64,000 bases of DNA. Origin: Aselliscus stoliczkanus (lineage: Eukaryota; Chordata; Mammalia; Chiroptera; Hipposideridae). The notes beneath the pieces were generated by a model that saw only the letters and a list, made by a program, of their open reading frames with translations, made no database searches and was not told the DNA's origin. Below, one piece after another: positions 1 through 11,605 of this stretch (position 1 is the stretch's first letter; the number at the start of each line of letters is the position of its first letter). Where the stretch lies: the NCBI GenBank assembly GCA_033961575.1, contig CM066732.1, positions 110,796,687 through 110,860,686 on the forward strand, read 5' to 3'. The translations under genes were made by a program, and so were the position numbers.

Positions 1-2559
1 TGAACATTAAAAAGTGATGCTCCCACAGCCACCTGAATGTTGTATTACATGTAGGACCTTATAGTGGGAAGAGCGCTTCCAGCTCACCTTATCCAACTCC
101 ATCTTTGCTCTCTATTTCAGCCATTTTGCTTTCTCAACTCTTCATTTCTATCCTTTCCCACATTAAATGATTATTACAAAATTCTGTTTCTTCAAGTGGC
201 TAGTATACAACCTAACCGGTGGCATTGGTCCATTATCTCTTTCTTAGTCATCCTGCAGTGCATGTAGCTTGGAAACATGACCTTCAGGAGAAGCATAGGT
301 TATTTAAAAATCTTTTAGAAATGCAACTTGACTAGCTTTTCAGTACCTTCAAATTTTTCTTCCCCTAGAGCTCTTGAAAGTGCTTTCAAGGAAAAGAGAA
401 TTATTTAAAATAATCAAATTCATTTTTTAAATATGCCAGCACTATATTAAAGTGGTTCTTGGATTCGGTAATTGTATCTCACTCTTCAGTAGTGTAAACA
501 TTTCTTTCATTTACATCCAGTTTTCTACTATATAAAGTATAAAGATCAACTCCAGTAAATTAACACTTTAGGATCTATATACGAGTATTCAATGCTGAAA
601 AGGGCTTTTTATTTTTAAAGTTCTTTTTATTTTTTTTCCAGTAACTATGTTATCACTATGTGGAAGGTAGACTAGATGCTAGGGCATTTTTCTTGCTGCT
701 GCTCTCATAAAAATTAACCCTGGTACCTCCACATACTGGGGCATAAAAGATTCCCTCTGATAGAGCTTCTGAAAGTTTAGTAGGAGCAATTGAAGACCTG
801 GGAATAATAGTTGCTTGGACTTTCTGCACAAGGACTTGTTTGTCGTTTTGACTGCTTTTACCAAGACTACTAAGCAATTTCCGGTGTTACTGACAACACA
901 GGAGCCCATTAAGAGTCATTTAGGCTAGAAGTCCTCTATATTGAATCCTTTAATCTGTTGAGAAGTATGCAAAGGCAATAATATATTGTTAAGTTATGGG
1001 AGATAGCTAGGTCATCCTTTAGGGAGGTGAAGCATTCCTCTGCCTTTTGCTAAGATCCTTGTCCCCATCGCCATGCTTGCCAAGGGTTTCCATTTCTATG
1101 GGAAATGGCCATCATCTCATATTTCATTGGACTGAGATGCTAAGCTATAGCTTCTATCATCCTCTGATCTGGTTTTAATTCTCAAAATGGAAGTCATGAC
1201 AAAAAAAAAAAAAAAAGAAAAGCAAAAAGAAAGAAAAGAAAGAAAACAAACAGACTCTAGGCCTAATCTACCAGGCTGGTATTATCCAGGAGACCTGGCT
1301 TACAAAAAGAGTGCCATCCTGTATGTCCACCCTGTAGAAGCACCAGCTCCCCATTGTAATCATCCACTTAGAAAAGAAAACTTCCTGAAAGTGGAAATGT
1401 TCCTGAACCCTTTATTTTGTGACACTGAAAATGCATCCCAACCTCCCGGAAGTTCCTTCCATCTCACAACAAATATAAGAAGCAGAGTATCAAAACAACG
1501 ACGACATCCCCTTCCACCCACCAAAATAACCTGGAGAGTAGAATGGTAACTTATGATAGACAAACACTCTCAATAGGCAATGTATTGACTAGGAAAGAAA
1601 AATAAAGTTTCCTTTCCATGCTATTCGGTTATCCTGCTCATTTCTTAATAGTCCTACATTCATAAAAGGCCAAAGGACTCTGACCTTGACAAGCTAACTG
1701 AGCAGGAAAAGGCAATCATGTGTACAAGGCTGTCACCCACCCCACAAATTATGATAAAATATACCTAGGGATCGGCAAGAAGAGTCGCATGTCTCCAGTG
1801 ACATCCACAGTAGTACGTTTAAGGATTTGAATAGAACAGCAATTTATTTTGCACTAACATGTTTTATAGTTATCATCAAGCATTATGTCTTCAGAGACTG
1901 AAAGGTGATGTTTTTATGGACTCTGGCTCATTGTTACATTATCTTCACAGCTCAGAAATTATCTCTCTCTCTCTTTTTTTTTAATTCCCCTCTTCTCACC
2001 CACTACCTTTGCTGCTCATTTAACAAAGCAGCCATTTTTTGGAAAGGAAAGGGGGAAAAGAAAATGAATCCACATTACACAAAGGGTACAAAATGAACAG
2101 ATTTCCAACCCTGAATAGTTTCAAAATGAATGATTATCTGGCTAATTAGTGAAATAAATAATAATAATTGCCTGTCCCTCCTCATTAGGGTCCTTAATAG
2201 TAAATGGAACTCCAATGCAGGGTTCCAGCGAGCTGGTTTCTCAGCAGAGGGCTCAGTTCTGAGCTGGGAAAAACGAGGTATGACTCTATCTTGCATACGC
2301 CCACGTGCTCACCCCTAAACCTAGACAAGCAAGAAAAAATGGGGGCTTCAGGATCTGCAAGGGAGATGGTTTGGAGCATCAAGGGACTATTTCTGGCTTC
2401 CTTCCATGTTTAAATATGATGCTAAGTTCCAGACATCCAAGAAACGAGAGCTAGGATCTATGGACATAGACTATGAGGGCCAGAAGAAAGGATTCTCACA
2501 GGTTCAAAGCTTATCTAAAACCATCAGCATCCATGTTCTTCAAGTCTGATCTAATCCAT
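1..2559. other. Unique AT-rich sequence
   Basis: No gene or clear repeat is seen. An A-rich low-complexity tract lies at 1199-1251 and T-rich tracts near 1970 and 610-640. The longest open frame (1187-1549) begins in the A-rich tract and has no recognisable features. Confidence 0.6.
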
Positions 2560-2745
2560 CTGCAACGTTACTTATCTGGCTGCTTGTTAAACCTATGAGT
2601 TCTGGGCTGCCTCCCAGACCCACTGATGCAGATGCTCTGGGAGTGGGCCCAGGGTCTGCATGCTCAACAAGACACCCAGTGCTTTCCATGCAACTGCAGG
2701 TGGAGCACCTCCGACTAGTCAGCAGCTGGCGGAAATGGACAACAC
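2560..2745. repeat. MER5A-like hAT fragment
   Basis: gggctgcctcccagaccc, ctctgggagtgggcccagg and tctgcatgctcaacaag follow the MER5A order. Short frames here are incidental. Confidence 0.6.
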
Positions 2746-3297
2746 TGTGAACTAAAGCGTGTTTCTGCCTTGTTGGGAAGGTCTGCAGCAGGAAATCCAG
2801 CAGAATGGACCATCCCCTTGTGGAGACTTTTACACTGCGGCTCAGCCACCACATCCTCTTGCTAGGGCTCTCCTACACCAGCCTTGCCACATCTGACATG
2901 AGCAGAGAACATCACTCCTGTTCTGTTCCTAGAGCCTGCTCAGCCAGACCTATTACTCAACACTGAGAGCTTCTAATGAGGCAGCAGCTCTGCTTTGAGG
3001 GGTCTGTCCCCAGCGTGATGTATGCATGGAGCTCCTGTTAATCAGTGCAAAGTGCCCACTGCTCCGGCAACTGTCCAGTAAAGCTCTTGCTACTTGACAC
3101 TCAAGTCATCTTTGTATTGTGTTTAGAAATCCACCAGTGTTCAGGTGCTAGCAGGAAATGGGAATAAAATGATTGTCTTTAAACTTCTCCTGTTTTCTGA
3201 ATAAATCTTTCAAGACTTTCTGAGTCCCTAATCTATGCTGTTCCCTCTACCATGACATACTTTACCCAACCATATTAAGTAATTAATTAACTTAACT

Positions 3298-3425
3298 AAA
3301 ATGTGCTTAACACTGGGGAGACAGGTGTTTCTTGAGCTTGAAGGACTTATAATCAAGCCTGGGAGACAGACTGGTAAATAGAAAATTAGAAGACTGTGAT
3401 ACTCATAGAACAGACTGAAAAAGAA
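3298..3425 (-). repeat. L2 3' end fragment, antisense
   Basis: cactggggagacaggtgtttcttgagcttgaaggacttataat follows the 'cactg..ggagctt..aatct' antisense L2 layout. Confidence 0.5.
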
Positions 3426-3901
3426 ACTTGGGTGGACTCTCAAAAGATGAAGAGGAGAGGCTCAAGAGGAGAAGAAATGATGCTCAAGAGAAGATACCCG
3501 AAAGGAGAGCTTCCCAGCAAGGAAGGGCTTACAGCGGGGCCAGCTTAGCCGACAGGCTCCAGCTTGCCTGAGCTGCACACAGAAGGCACTGTGCTCAGGG
3601 CCCAAGATTCTTTTAGGGGACTTCGGAAATGTTTCAGTTCTAATTTATTTTAAAATCAGAAGGAAAAAAATGAATGCAATGATGATGCATATAGAATAAT
3701 GAATCTAGCCTGGATCTTTGTACCAACATGGTCATAAAATTCAATGTTTAATTTTTTTAATGGAAGAAATCGCCCAGAAAGGTAAAAGCACCCAGGGCCC
3801 TCAAAAGACATAATGCTTAAGTCATAAGCCCTGGCTTATGCCAAGGTATAGGTGAGCAGGCAGGTCTGGGAGTGCAAGTGACAATAGCTAAAAACCCTGA
3901 G

Positions 3902-4075
3902 TCCTTACTCTGTATGAGGCTCTTTCCTAAGAGCCTTGCAAGTATTAATCTCTTTATTCCTTACAATCCCATGAGGTAGGTACAATTACCACCATTCCCA
4001 TTTTACAGATAAGGAAATCAAGGTAGAAGAGGATACGTTCCCCACAGCCACACAGATATGCACTCATACTGTCAC
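3902..4075 (-). repeat. MIR, antisense
   Basis: cccattttacagataaggaaat preceded by cccatgaggtaggtac, the MIR core. Confidence 0.8.
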
Positions 4076-4079
4076 CCGA

Positions 4080-5227
4080 TAACCACATCATCTATCTAGG
4101 CGTTATCACTTCAGAGTCCACACATGCTCTATGTTGGCACTCCACAAATTATTTAATTATCAGTGACAAAGAGCCCATTTTCCTTCTTTCCAATCAGTCA
4201 CAGGCCAATACCATTGCAAAAAAACAATAAAAATGAATAGCTAGAAAAATGAAATACAAAACAAAAACATATACAAATAGCAAGCCCAATTTTTGAAAAA
4301 TTAAATCCAACAGACATAAAATTACGTTTCAATAATGACACGTGGATGTTGTAGCCATGTCAAATCTACGTAAACATTTCTCAGGGCTTGCCCTCAATGT
4401 CTATGCTTGCCTCACTTCAGGCTGGTAACCACGATTTCACAGACCAGCGCGGGTCCCTGCACCAGCGTTAGGAGCCCTGCTCAGGGCTGCTCTGCTGGCC
4501 TGACCAGCTGCAGAGTGCGTCCTTTCACAGCAGTGGGGTGGAAGGGAGGCAGGCAAGGCAGTTTCCCCAACATGTTGGTGAGAGGGCTTGAGAAGGGGAA
4601 ACTGGGAGCTCAGAGGAAACTGGAGTGTGTACCTTTTCAACTAACTTGAAAGTGCACTCTGTAGCGAGCACCCGCCTACCGCAGGCAGAGCTGGGGCCAT
4701 GCTGCCTGAGCCTCCCGTCTATTTAAGCCTCAAATTTTAGACTTTTGGTTCACCCTCAAATGAAGTGATACATATATATCATCACAGACATAGACTCATG
4801 GAATCAAAGGTTCAACTCCAAACATTAAATCGGGCCCATTAATGATCCATACTCCCTACGGTGCTCTGTGAATTAATATTTTTCATTTAATCCCTTCTTT
4901 GTCTTACAAATCATATAACTATGTTGCATTACACAATTTTGCATCAAAAATATTGATTTATTAAATGTAAATGCAATATGCACCACAATTTTTCATTTCC
5001 TTTCTATATTTTGTTTTATTTCGCAAGTATATTCCTGAAAATGTAGGAGACAGTTGGATTTTAGTAAGCACAATTGTTTTTTAAATATCTCAGGAAATAT
5101 TATATGGACAAGTAGGCTATATTTTATAGTGATTTCTGTTTCCTTGTCTATAAAATAAATGACCAATCAGATATAAAAGACTTTGAAAATCTTAAAGTGT
5201 TGTTTTTAAGCTACTCGTTATTAGCAG
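4080..5227. other. Unique sequence left of the ERV
   Basis: A GC-richer patch (about 4430-4700) then strongly AT-rich DNA up to the LTR. No gene recognised. Confidence 0.6.
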
Positions 5228-5613
5228 TGTTAAAAATAAGACAACAAGCCCCAAATTGAGTTTCTTATGCTAAACCCCATGTCACCAAACTGAGACTTAA
5301 TTATAGTTTGGGCTTTCCGGGAAGTGGCCTCTTAAACCAGTGAGTCAGGAATCTCCTGAACAGAGCATTAGTGAGGTAACCTGCCTAACAGATCCCAACC
5401 ATCCTTCAAAGGAAAGTGACTGGATTAACTAAATCCATGTTTGGCTCGTATTACTTCCTGGTTCCCTCTCTTTTCTGCTAATATAAATCTTTCATTTTGT
5501 ACACCTTCTCAGAGCTCCTTTCTATTTGTAGATTGGATGCTGTGCAATTCAAATTAATTTTTTCTCAAATAAACTCTTAACATGTTTAATATGCCTCAGT
5601 TTATCTTTAGGTA
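5228..5613 (+). repeat. ERV 5' LTR
   Basis: Starts tgttaaaaataagacaac, parallel to the 3' copy at 10873. It contains a TATA-like tataaat upstream of ttcattttgtaca and a polyadenylation signal (caaataaactc, about 5566-5576), followed by gcctcagtttatcttt at the end. Confidence 0.82.
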
Positions 5614-5640
5614 TTTCTAGTGTCAGAAGAAGGAACTGAT
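5614..5640 (+). other. Probable ERV primer binding site region
   Basis: Directly after the 5' LTR, the stretch containing agtgtcagaagaaggaact has the position and 'tggtgtcagaag'-like look of a retroviral PBS. The tRNA partner cannot be assigned because of decay. Confidence 0.5.
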
Positions 5641-8600
5641 AGAGACCTGATAGCCGCCAGGCGCAATGAGCAACCAGGCTTAGGTACCTATGGAGTCCCT
5701 TGAGTTCACTGTTTTCTTGCTGCTTCTGGAGGAGATGGGTAAGTCCCTCTCGAATCTTAGCCCCACAGATTCTGCTGAGTTATGAATGTTCAGACTTCAT
5801 TTTAGCATTTCTTTTTCTGGGCTGGGTCCAGAAACTGGCTGAAGTTGAACTAAGGTCTGACTTAAATCCTGGACAGCATTCAGCGTCAAACTGGGCATAA
5901 CTTAAGCTGGATCGGGTCCAGTGTGAGGCCTCAGGTGAATAAAATTTTGTTTTAAGGCTGAATAAGTAGGTTAACCTTATCAAAGATAATCTTAAATTCC
6001 AGTGTCCACAGTGGAGAACTTTTAGCCATCTTAAATAAGCTATGAGGTACCATAGAGAAAGAGGGGTCTCAGCTAAGCACTCACTATAAAGGGCAAATAG
6101 AAAATTATTTCTCCTTCTCAACAGTTTCTGGTGACTAGGATGACAGCCTAGATGGAATCCTGGGATGACTAGCCTGCAAAGAGTGAAAATTCTCACCAAA
6201 GTCAGCTCTCCCAGATCTCTGTCTATGATGCCTGGTTGAGAAACCAAGGTAAACTTTCATGTTGTCCATTCCTCCCCAAATTTATATTGGCAGAAGGAAG
6301 ATAAGAATTAGGTCTTTGAAGTGTGACTTGTGAATTTTTCAGGTACCCTTTGGTTGTTGATCCTTTCTCTCTCAGAGACAGATATTACTTTCTTGTTTGT
6401 CTTGTTTTGTGTCCTGAGAACTTGGCTTGGCAGCTGTCAGGTAGGGATTCCCCATAATACGGCCACACAGAAAGGTGGGCTGTACCCCATGTGTGGCTAG
6501 ATATGGCTGGACAGAAATGGGGGTTGTACCCCATTTGTCACTAGGGTCCTACCAACTATTGCCAGCTCTCAGGGGAATTGTCTAAGTTTTTCTTTCTTTT
6601 GGTTACCTTTGGGAGTGGCTCTGGATCTTGCAAGGGTACTACTATCTTTTGTACCCTCTTTGGGGACGTCTATTGTGTCCATAGGGTTTCTCAATACTGT
6701 CAGGAATATTTACTGTTTGTCTCAGTTGAAACCTGACAAGATATTCAAAAGGATTTTTTTTTTTTTTGAGTAGTTCTATGGTCAGAAGTTAGCCATATTG
6801 GAAGCTGATATTCAGAGCCTGTTAGGAAGTGTTTTTTTTTCAGCATTAGCAAGTAATATTTATTAACTTATTCCATCTGCCAGAAAAACAGTTTCGATGC
6901 AACTGTTCTTTGTGAGTTTTGCATTATCATACCTGCCTTGTGGCTGAAATTTGAAAACAAAAGCTGTACGATCTCTGCATCTGTCTGTATGTGTATATAT
7001 GTATGTTACAAATGTGTGATATTTTTCTACCTCTGAATAATTTTGCCAAAATTAATTTAATTGGCTCAAAGATAAACAGGTGTTATATAAATCAAGTATA
7101 TGCTCAGAAATATAAAAACTAACCCAAATGTTTTTCAAGTTCACGTGATCTAGGATACTCTTCAGTAAGTAAAAGCTAGTTTAAGTTCGTTGGTTTAATT
7201 AAAACAGGTATGTCTTTAGAATTATTGTCATTAAATATAATACTTTTATTCTACCTAGGTTACAAAGTTAAATAAGCTCATGTTATCTCTTACAGAATTT
7301 GTCAGCAACAAAGATTACTTAAGATGATGGTTAGATGTTTAATGTGAATTTTCACGGCTAATCTAAACATAATTGTTAAGAACAAGGGAATTAAATAAAT
7401 GTAGATAAAAGTTTATTAATGGACTTTTCAATAATGATTATACTTTTGGGTATGTCTACTTATAAATAGTTTCCAAAATCTTTTTAATAATTTGAAACCT
7501 TAAAGTTAAACTGAAATAAGCTAAATGATGGATGTTCATTGGATATCTAGATCATTTCCAAATTAAATGTGATACTGAAACATTAATTACCGAATATAGG
7601 GTTATCTACTTTTATCTTCCTTTTACAGAGGAACTAAAGATATTTGGGTTTACTAGCAAACATATTTTGTGCTACACTGAAATGTTTACTGTGAGAAGGG
7701 TTATACTTCCAGAAATTACAAGATTTATTTATAAATTTTCCAATCCACAGAATGATAATTTAACAGTCCACAATTCTTACTTCTCAGTTTTCACTAGAAA
7801 GAAAGGATTCTAAGGGTTAAGAATTCTATTTAAATCATGTAATTAAAACTACTTAGAAATTATATGAATGAAAGGAAGCAACTGTGTATGAAAAGTAGAT
7901 AAGGAAAATAAAATGACTGATTGTTCCAGAATGAGAAAGAGAAAAAAAAGAAAAATAGGAGAAAATCTGAATGACTATTTAAAAATTGTAAAAGGTATGT
8001 AGAAAACGAATCTTGGGAAAGAAATTCTATGTCTAGTCAAGCTAGCTAAGATTGACATGGATTTAAGTTTTTAAAGAATTAATTTTAATATCAAAAGTAC
8101 ACTGGTGCAAAATTAGAATTTGTTTTTTTTCTGTTAAAAGGACAAAGTTTTCTTGGACTATTCGTCTGCTCTTGATAAGAAGTTGTACATGATTTGGTGT
8201 TTTTTCTTTGCGTGTTTGTTTTACCTTTTGGGTAATCTAACTGGAAAGCAAAGATTTTGTACCTTATCAAAATAATTTATTATGGTTTGTATTGTCTTTA
8301 TCAGGTCTTTAATTACTTAAGAAAACCCAGTCTTCTCCTTATTAAAAGAGCTAAGTTTTGTTCACAACTCTGTAACTTACTATATTTGCCTTAAAATCTT
8401 CTATTGTCACTTTGGTGAAATAAATAATTATTATTTCATAATGATCTGTGATTGCTTTTAGTCAAATGTTCAAACCTTTTGACATTTTGACAATTTCCCC
8501 AAATCTATTCTGAATGGAGTCATTGTAACCTCAAGCTAACTTTGAGATTTCCCAGAGGGTCCCTGGAAAATCTCATAGGATTCATCTCTCACCTTGTAAA

Positions 8601-9189
8601 AAAGAGATGTTAAACTAATTAAGTTTATTTGGTATGTTAAATTATATAGGAGGCATTGTCAAGTAAGTGATGATAAACCTTCTTAAGTTATATTTGTGTG
8701 GATGCCTGTTATTAATATAAGTTTTCTAGAAGTTGTATAAAAATACCTAAAAATCTGGTATTATGTTATCAGTTGTAATTCAAGTTATTGTCTTAAAATA
8801 CTGTATGTCAGAGAAGTAACCAAATTTCCTTGTCAATTCCAATACAATGAACTTCTATCAGATATTTAACCATGGCATTTTCAAGTGTTTTGTCACTTAC
8901 AGACAGTTGCTGTTTGATGCTTTTGCAAAAATGAGATGCATGGAAAGGGCCCTACCAAGTACTCTTGACCACTGACATCACTGCCAAATTACAAAGTGGC
9001 AAAACTTGGGTGTGTCTTTCACAACCAAAGGAGGCTCCACCTGACATCTGGTCCTGTGCAAATGCTGGAGACCTTAAAGTAAGTGGCTGACATGGAGGTA
9101 CACTGCTTCCTCCCAAGACATCGGATTGAAACTGTTTCTTTCCAGTCCGTCCTTCCCTCTCTGACCAGCCTGTTCCTAATTCTTACACC

Positions 9190-9935
9190 ATGAGAGCCTA
9201 TATCATTTTTTTGTTCACCTTTTGTCATGCTCTGGCCTGGAAAGATACCGCCACTGTTCACACATCTCAGGCCTCTGTCGGGGTTCAGGGCAGGGTGCGG
9301 GGAGCAATCCAACCTCCAACAACTGCTGGTGATGCTATAGTTCTGCCTTTCGCAAACTTCTCCCTGACTTCCAGTGCCTCCGTTTCTCTAAAACAAACTC
9401 AGACCACTCTGTTGTGTCAGGCTCCCTAAGCATAGGGGGTCCATTTCCTTGCCCTGGTTAACTCCAAACCCAGGGAAGCTTGCATCCAAGTTCTGCACAA
9501 AGAAAGGGTCATAAGGCAAGGGTAACAGGAATAAAGTGGCCTGTGTGGCCTACAGACCCTTGCATTTTTACTGGTCTCCAGGGCTGTCACCTTCCCAATC
9601 ATGAGCCACAGATTCAGATGGCAATTCCCAGGAGGCATTCATGATTCCAAATTAGCTTCCTTTGGCAGGTACCTACTGCCCTAGCTAGGAGTACGTACAA
9701 GAGGCTATGATGAGGAGCCTCTCCACTCTTGAAGATATTGCAGAATCTGCTGCTAAAGCGATAGCTGCCCAACAGAAATCCCTACTCCCTGAATGAAGTT
9801 GTTGATAATAAAGTAGCCCCCGATTATCTTCCAGCTGAGCCAGGAGGTATTTGTGCTGTGGTTGACACCACTTGCTGCACTCAGATTGACACTTCTAGGG
9901 AGGTTGACACTCAGCTACGTAAGATCACTGAATAA
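9190..9935 (+). pseudogene. ERV env remnant (SU start and TM ectodomain)
   Basis: The 5' part has an ATG at 9190 followed by a short hydrophobic stretch resembling a signal peptide, open for 79 codons. Further on, in a different broken reading, 9852-9878 encodes a C-x6-CC motif. In gamma-type retroviral envelopes this is the disulfide site in the transmembrane subunit that bonds to the surface subunit. That reading stops at 9933-9935. Several stops and shifts separate the pieces, so it is non-coding today. Identification rests on this motif, its position upstream of the 3' LTR, and the hydrophobic anchor-like sequence after 10530. Confidence 0.7.
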
Positions 9936-10053
9936 ACCAGATGGCTTAAGAAAGTGGCTTCCTCAGTGAGGATCTTTCTCTGACTTATTTGACTCTGGCA
10001 GTTTTGGATTTGGGGACAATGGCTCTGAAGTGCTCTCCAGACGTTGGAAATTA

Positions 10054-10528
10054 TAGTAGTTGCCCCTTATTTGTGGGGGAAATGTTCCAAGACCCCACCT
10101 AAATGCCTAAAACTGTGTCTAATACCCTATATACAGTATAGTTTTTTTCCTGTAATATGTATCTATGGTAAAGATTAATTTATAAATTAGGTACAATAAG
10201 AGATTAAACATAATAAATAGAATTATAACAATGTACTGTAGTAAAAGTTATGGGAATGTGCGCTTTCTCTCTCTCTCTGATAACCGAGATGATCTCTAAA
10301 TGACTAATGGGTGGGTAGCATATACAGCGTGGATACTTTGGATAAAAGGAGAACTCACATCCTGGATGGGATGGGGTAAGATGGCACGAGATTTTATCAC
10401 GCTACTCACAATTTCAAACTTATGAATTGTTTATTTCTGGAATTTTCCATAGAATATTTTTTTGACGATGGTTGACCGTGGGTAACTGAAACTACAGAAA
10501 GTGAAACTGCAGCTAAGGGGGACTACTG
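10054..10528 (+). mobile_element. Tigger/MER2-like DNA transposon inside the ERV
   Basis: The ends are inverted: left tagtagttgcccctta, right taagggggactactg. TA dinucleotides flank both sides (10052-10053, 10529-10530), as for Tc1/mariner-superfamily insertions. The interior matches the non-autonomous MER2/Tigger body, for example ttccaagacccca, ataaattaggtacaataagag and gttgaccgtgggtaactgaa. It interrupts the env-to-LTR region of the ERV and is therefore younger than the provirus. Confidence 0.85.
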
Positions 10529-10860
10529 TATGCTGCTTATAATAATCATGGTAGTCTCCCTGGTGAACTGCATTCTCTCAAAAACTTTAAATGCATGTGT
10601 ACAGCCACTAACCACCAAGCAAATCATCTCCCTAAAACTTGAATGTTAGAAAAAGAACAAAGAGAATACCAACATAAAGAATGTGAACCAGGCATTATGA
10701 CCTGTGAATACCACAGAGATTCCCCCAAAAGACATAGCCTATAAATACCACACAGAGATTCGGCAAAAAACTTTGAGAGCCCCAGAATGGTAGCTGGGAA
10801 TAGTACTGATACCTTAAATTTTGATCACATCTCTCAGTTAGGTTGAGTTCCCCCTGATCA

Positions 10861-10872
10861 ATGAGGGGAAAT
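10861..10872 (+). other. ERV polypurine tract
   Basis: The purine run aggggaaa sits immediately 5' of the 3' LTR start (tgttaaaa at 10873), the place where retroviral plus-strand priming occurs. Confidence 0.65.
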
Positions 10873-11274
10873 TGTTAAAAACAAGACAACAGGCTCAATA
10901 TGGAGTCACTTATGCTAAGCACCACATCACCAAACCAAGACTTAATTACAGTTTCGGCTTTTCCAGAAATGAAATCTTAAATCAGTCAACTAGGAATTGC
11001 CTGATCAGTACTAGTTACATAATCTGCCTGATAGATCACTGCCACAAAAGAAAGTGGCTTTGTAATAGCTAACCTGCTTTTTTGGCCAGTATTATTTTCT
11101 TGTTCCTACTCCCTTCTTATTCCCACTCATTTTTCTTGCCTATAAAAGTTTCATTTTGTACAGCTCTTTGGAGCTCCTTTCTACCTGCTAGATTGGATAC
11201 TGCCCAATTTGAATTGATTTTTGCTCAAGTAAACTCTTAAAATGTTTTAATATGCCTTAGTTTATCTTTTAACA
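10873..11274 (+). repeat. ERV 3' LTR
   Basis: Runs from tgttaaaaacaagacaac to cttttaaca, giving TG...CA ends. It has a TATA-like tataaaag followed by tttcattttgtacag, and caagtaaactc at the position of the polyadenylation signal in the 5' copy. It is parallel to 5228-5613 throughout. Confidence 0.83.
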
Positions 11275-11503
11275 GTAATATTTTCTTTTGTAAATCCAGG
11301 CTTTTCACACCAAGATTTATATAAAATGAGATGCATCTATATTTCTTGGTATAAAACTATAGTAATTGTCTTAGATTAATTGCCTCTCATCCCATATGAA
11401 TCTCTACCAGGATGTTGTGTGGTGATAATTGTCCTAAATTGAAAGGAATTATTTTAAGTGCCTAAATGTGTGTATGTCATTCAGTCCACTGGTTAAATGA
11501 TCT

Positions 11504-11590
11504 TTTTTTTTTTTTTTTTTTTAAACATTTTTATTTATTTATTTTGAGGGCAGTGTCACTGGCCCTCTTATGTGGGACCTGAACCGGGGC
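11504..11590 (-). mobile_element. tRNA-derived SINE, 5'-truncated
   Basis: Poly-T, then gagggcagtgtcactggccc and the gtgggacctgaaccggggc B-box segment. The flanking duplication ctggttaaatgatct occurs at 11489-11503 and 11591-11605. Promoter A-box half is missing. Confidence 0.87.
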
Positions 11591-11605
11591 CTGGTTAAAT
11601 GATCT

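Larger units (their letters stand above)
5228..11274 (+). mobile_element. Decayed endogenous retrovirus (gamma-type, class I-like) with both LTRs
   Basis: Two related direct LTRs (5228-5613 and 10873-11274) enclose about 5.3 kb. After the 5' LTR come a primer-binding-site-like stretch and a leader with a strong splice-donor-like motif (atgg|gtaagt, cut at 5738/5739). Near the 3' end are an env remnant with a C-x6-CC motif, a hydrophobic segment after 10530, and a polypurine tract abutting the 3' LTR. No gag or pol frame survives and the middle (about 6.3-8.9 kb) is AT-rich and unreadable. The LTRs look only about 75-80% alike by eye, so the insertion is ancient. No clear target-site duplication remains. 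The family name is not assigned. Confidence 0.82.

Noticed and set aside
5780..6247. 155-codon minus frame in the ERV leader
   Set aside because: Antisense to the retroviral leader with no recognisable domain; considered chance.
6470..6545. Short direct repeat (gtaccccat...) as a regulatory array
   Set aside because: Only two imperfect units inside decayed ERV sequence.
9190..9429. Secreted host peptide
   Set aside because: The hydrophobic start lies inside an ERV at the env position, so an envelope remnant is the simpler explanation.
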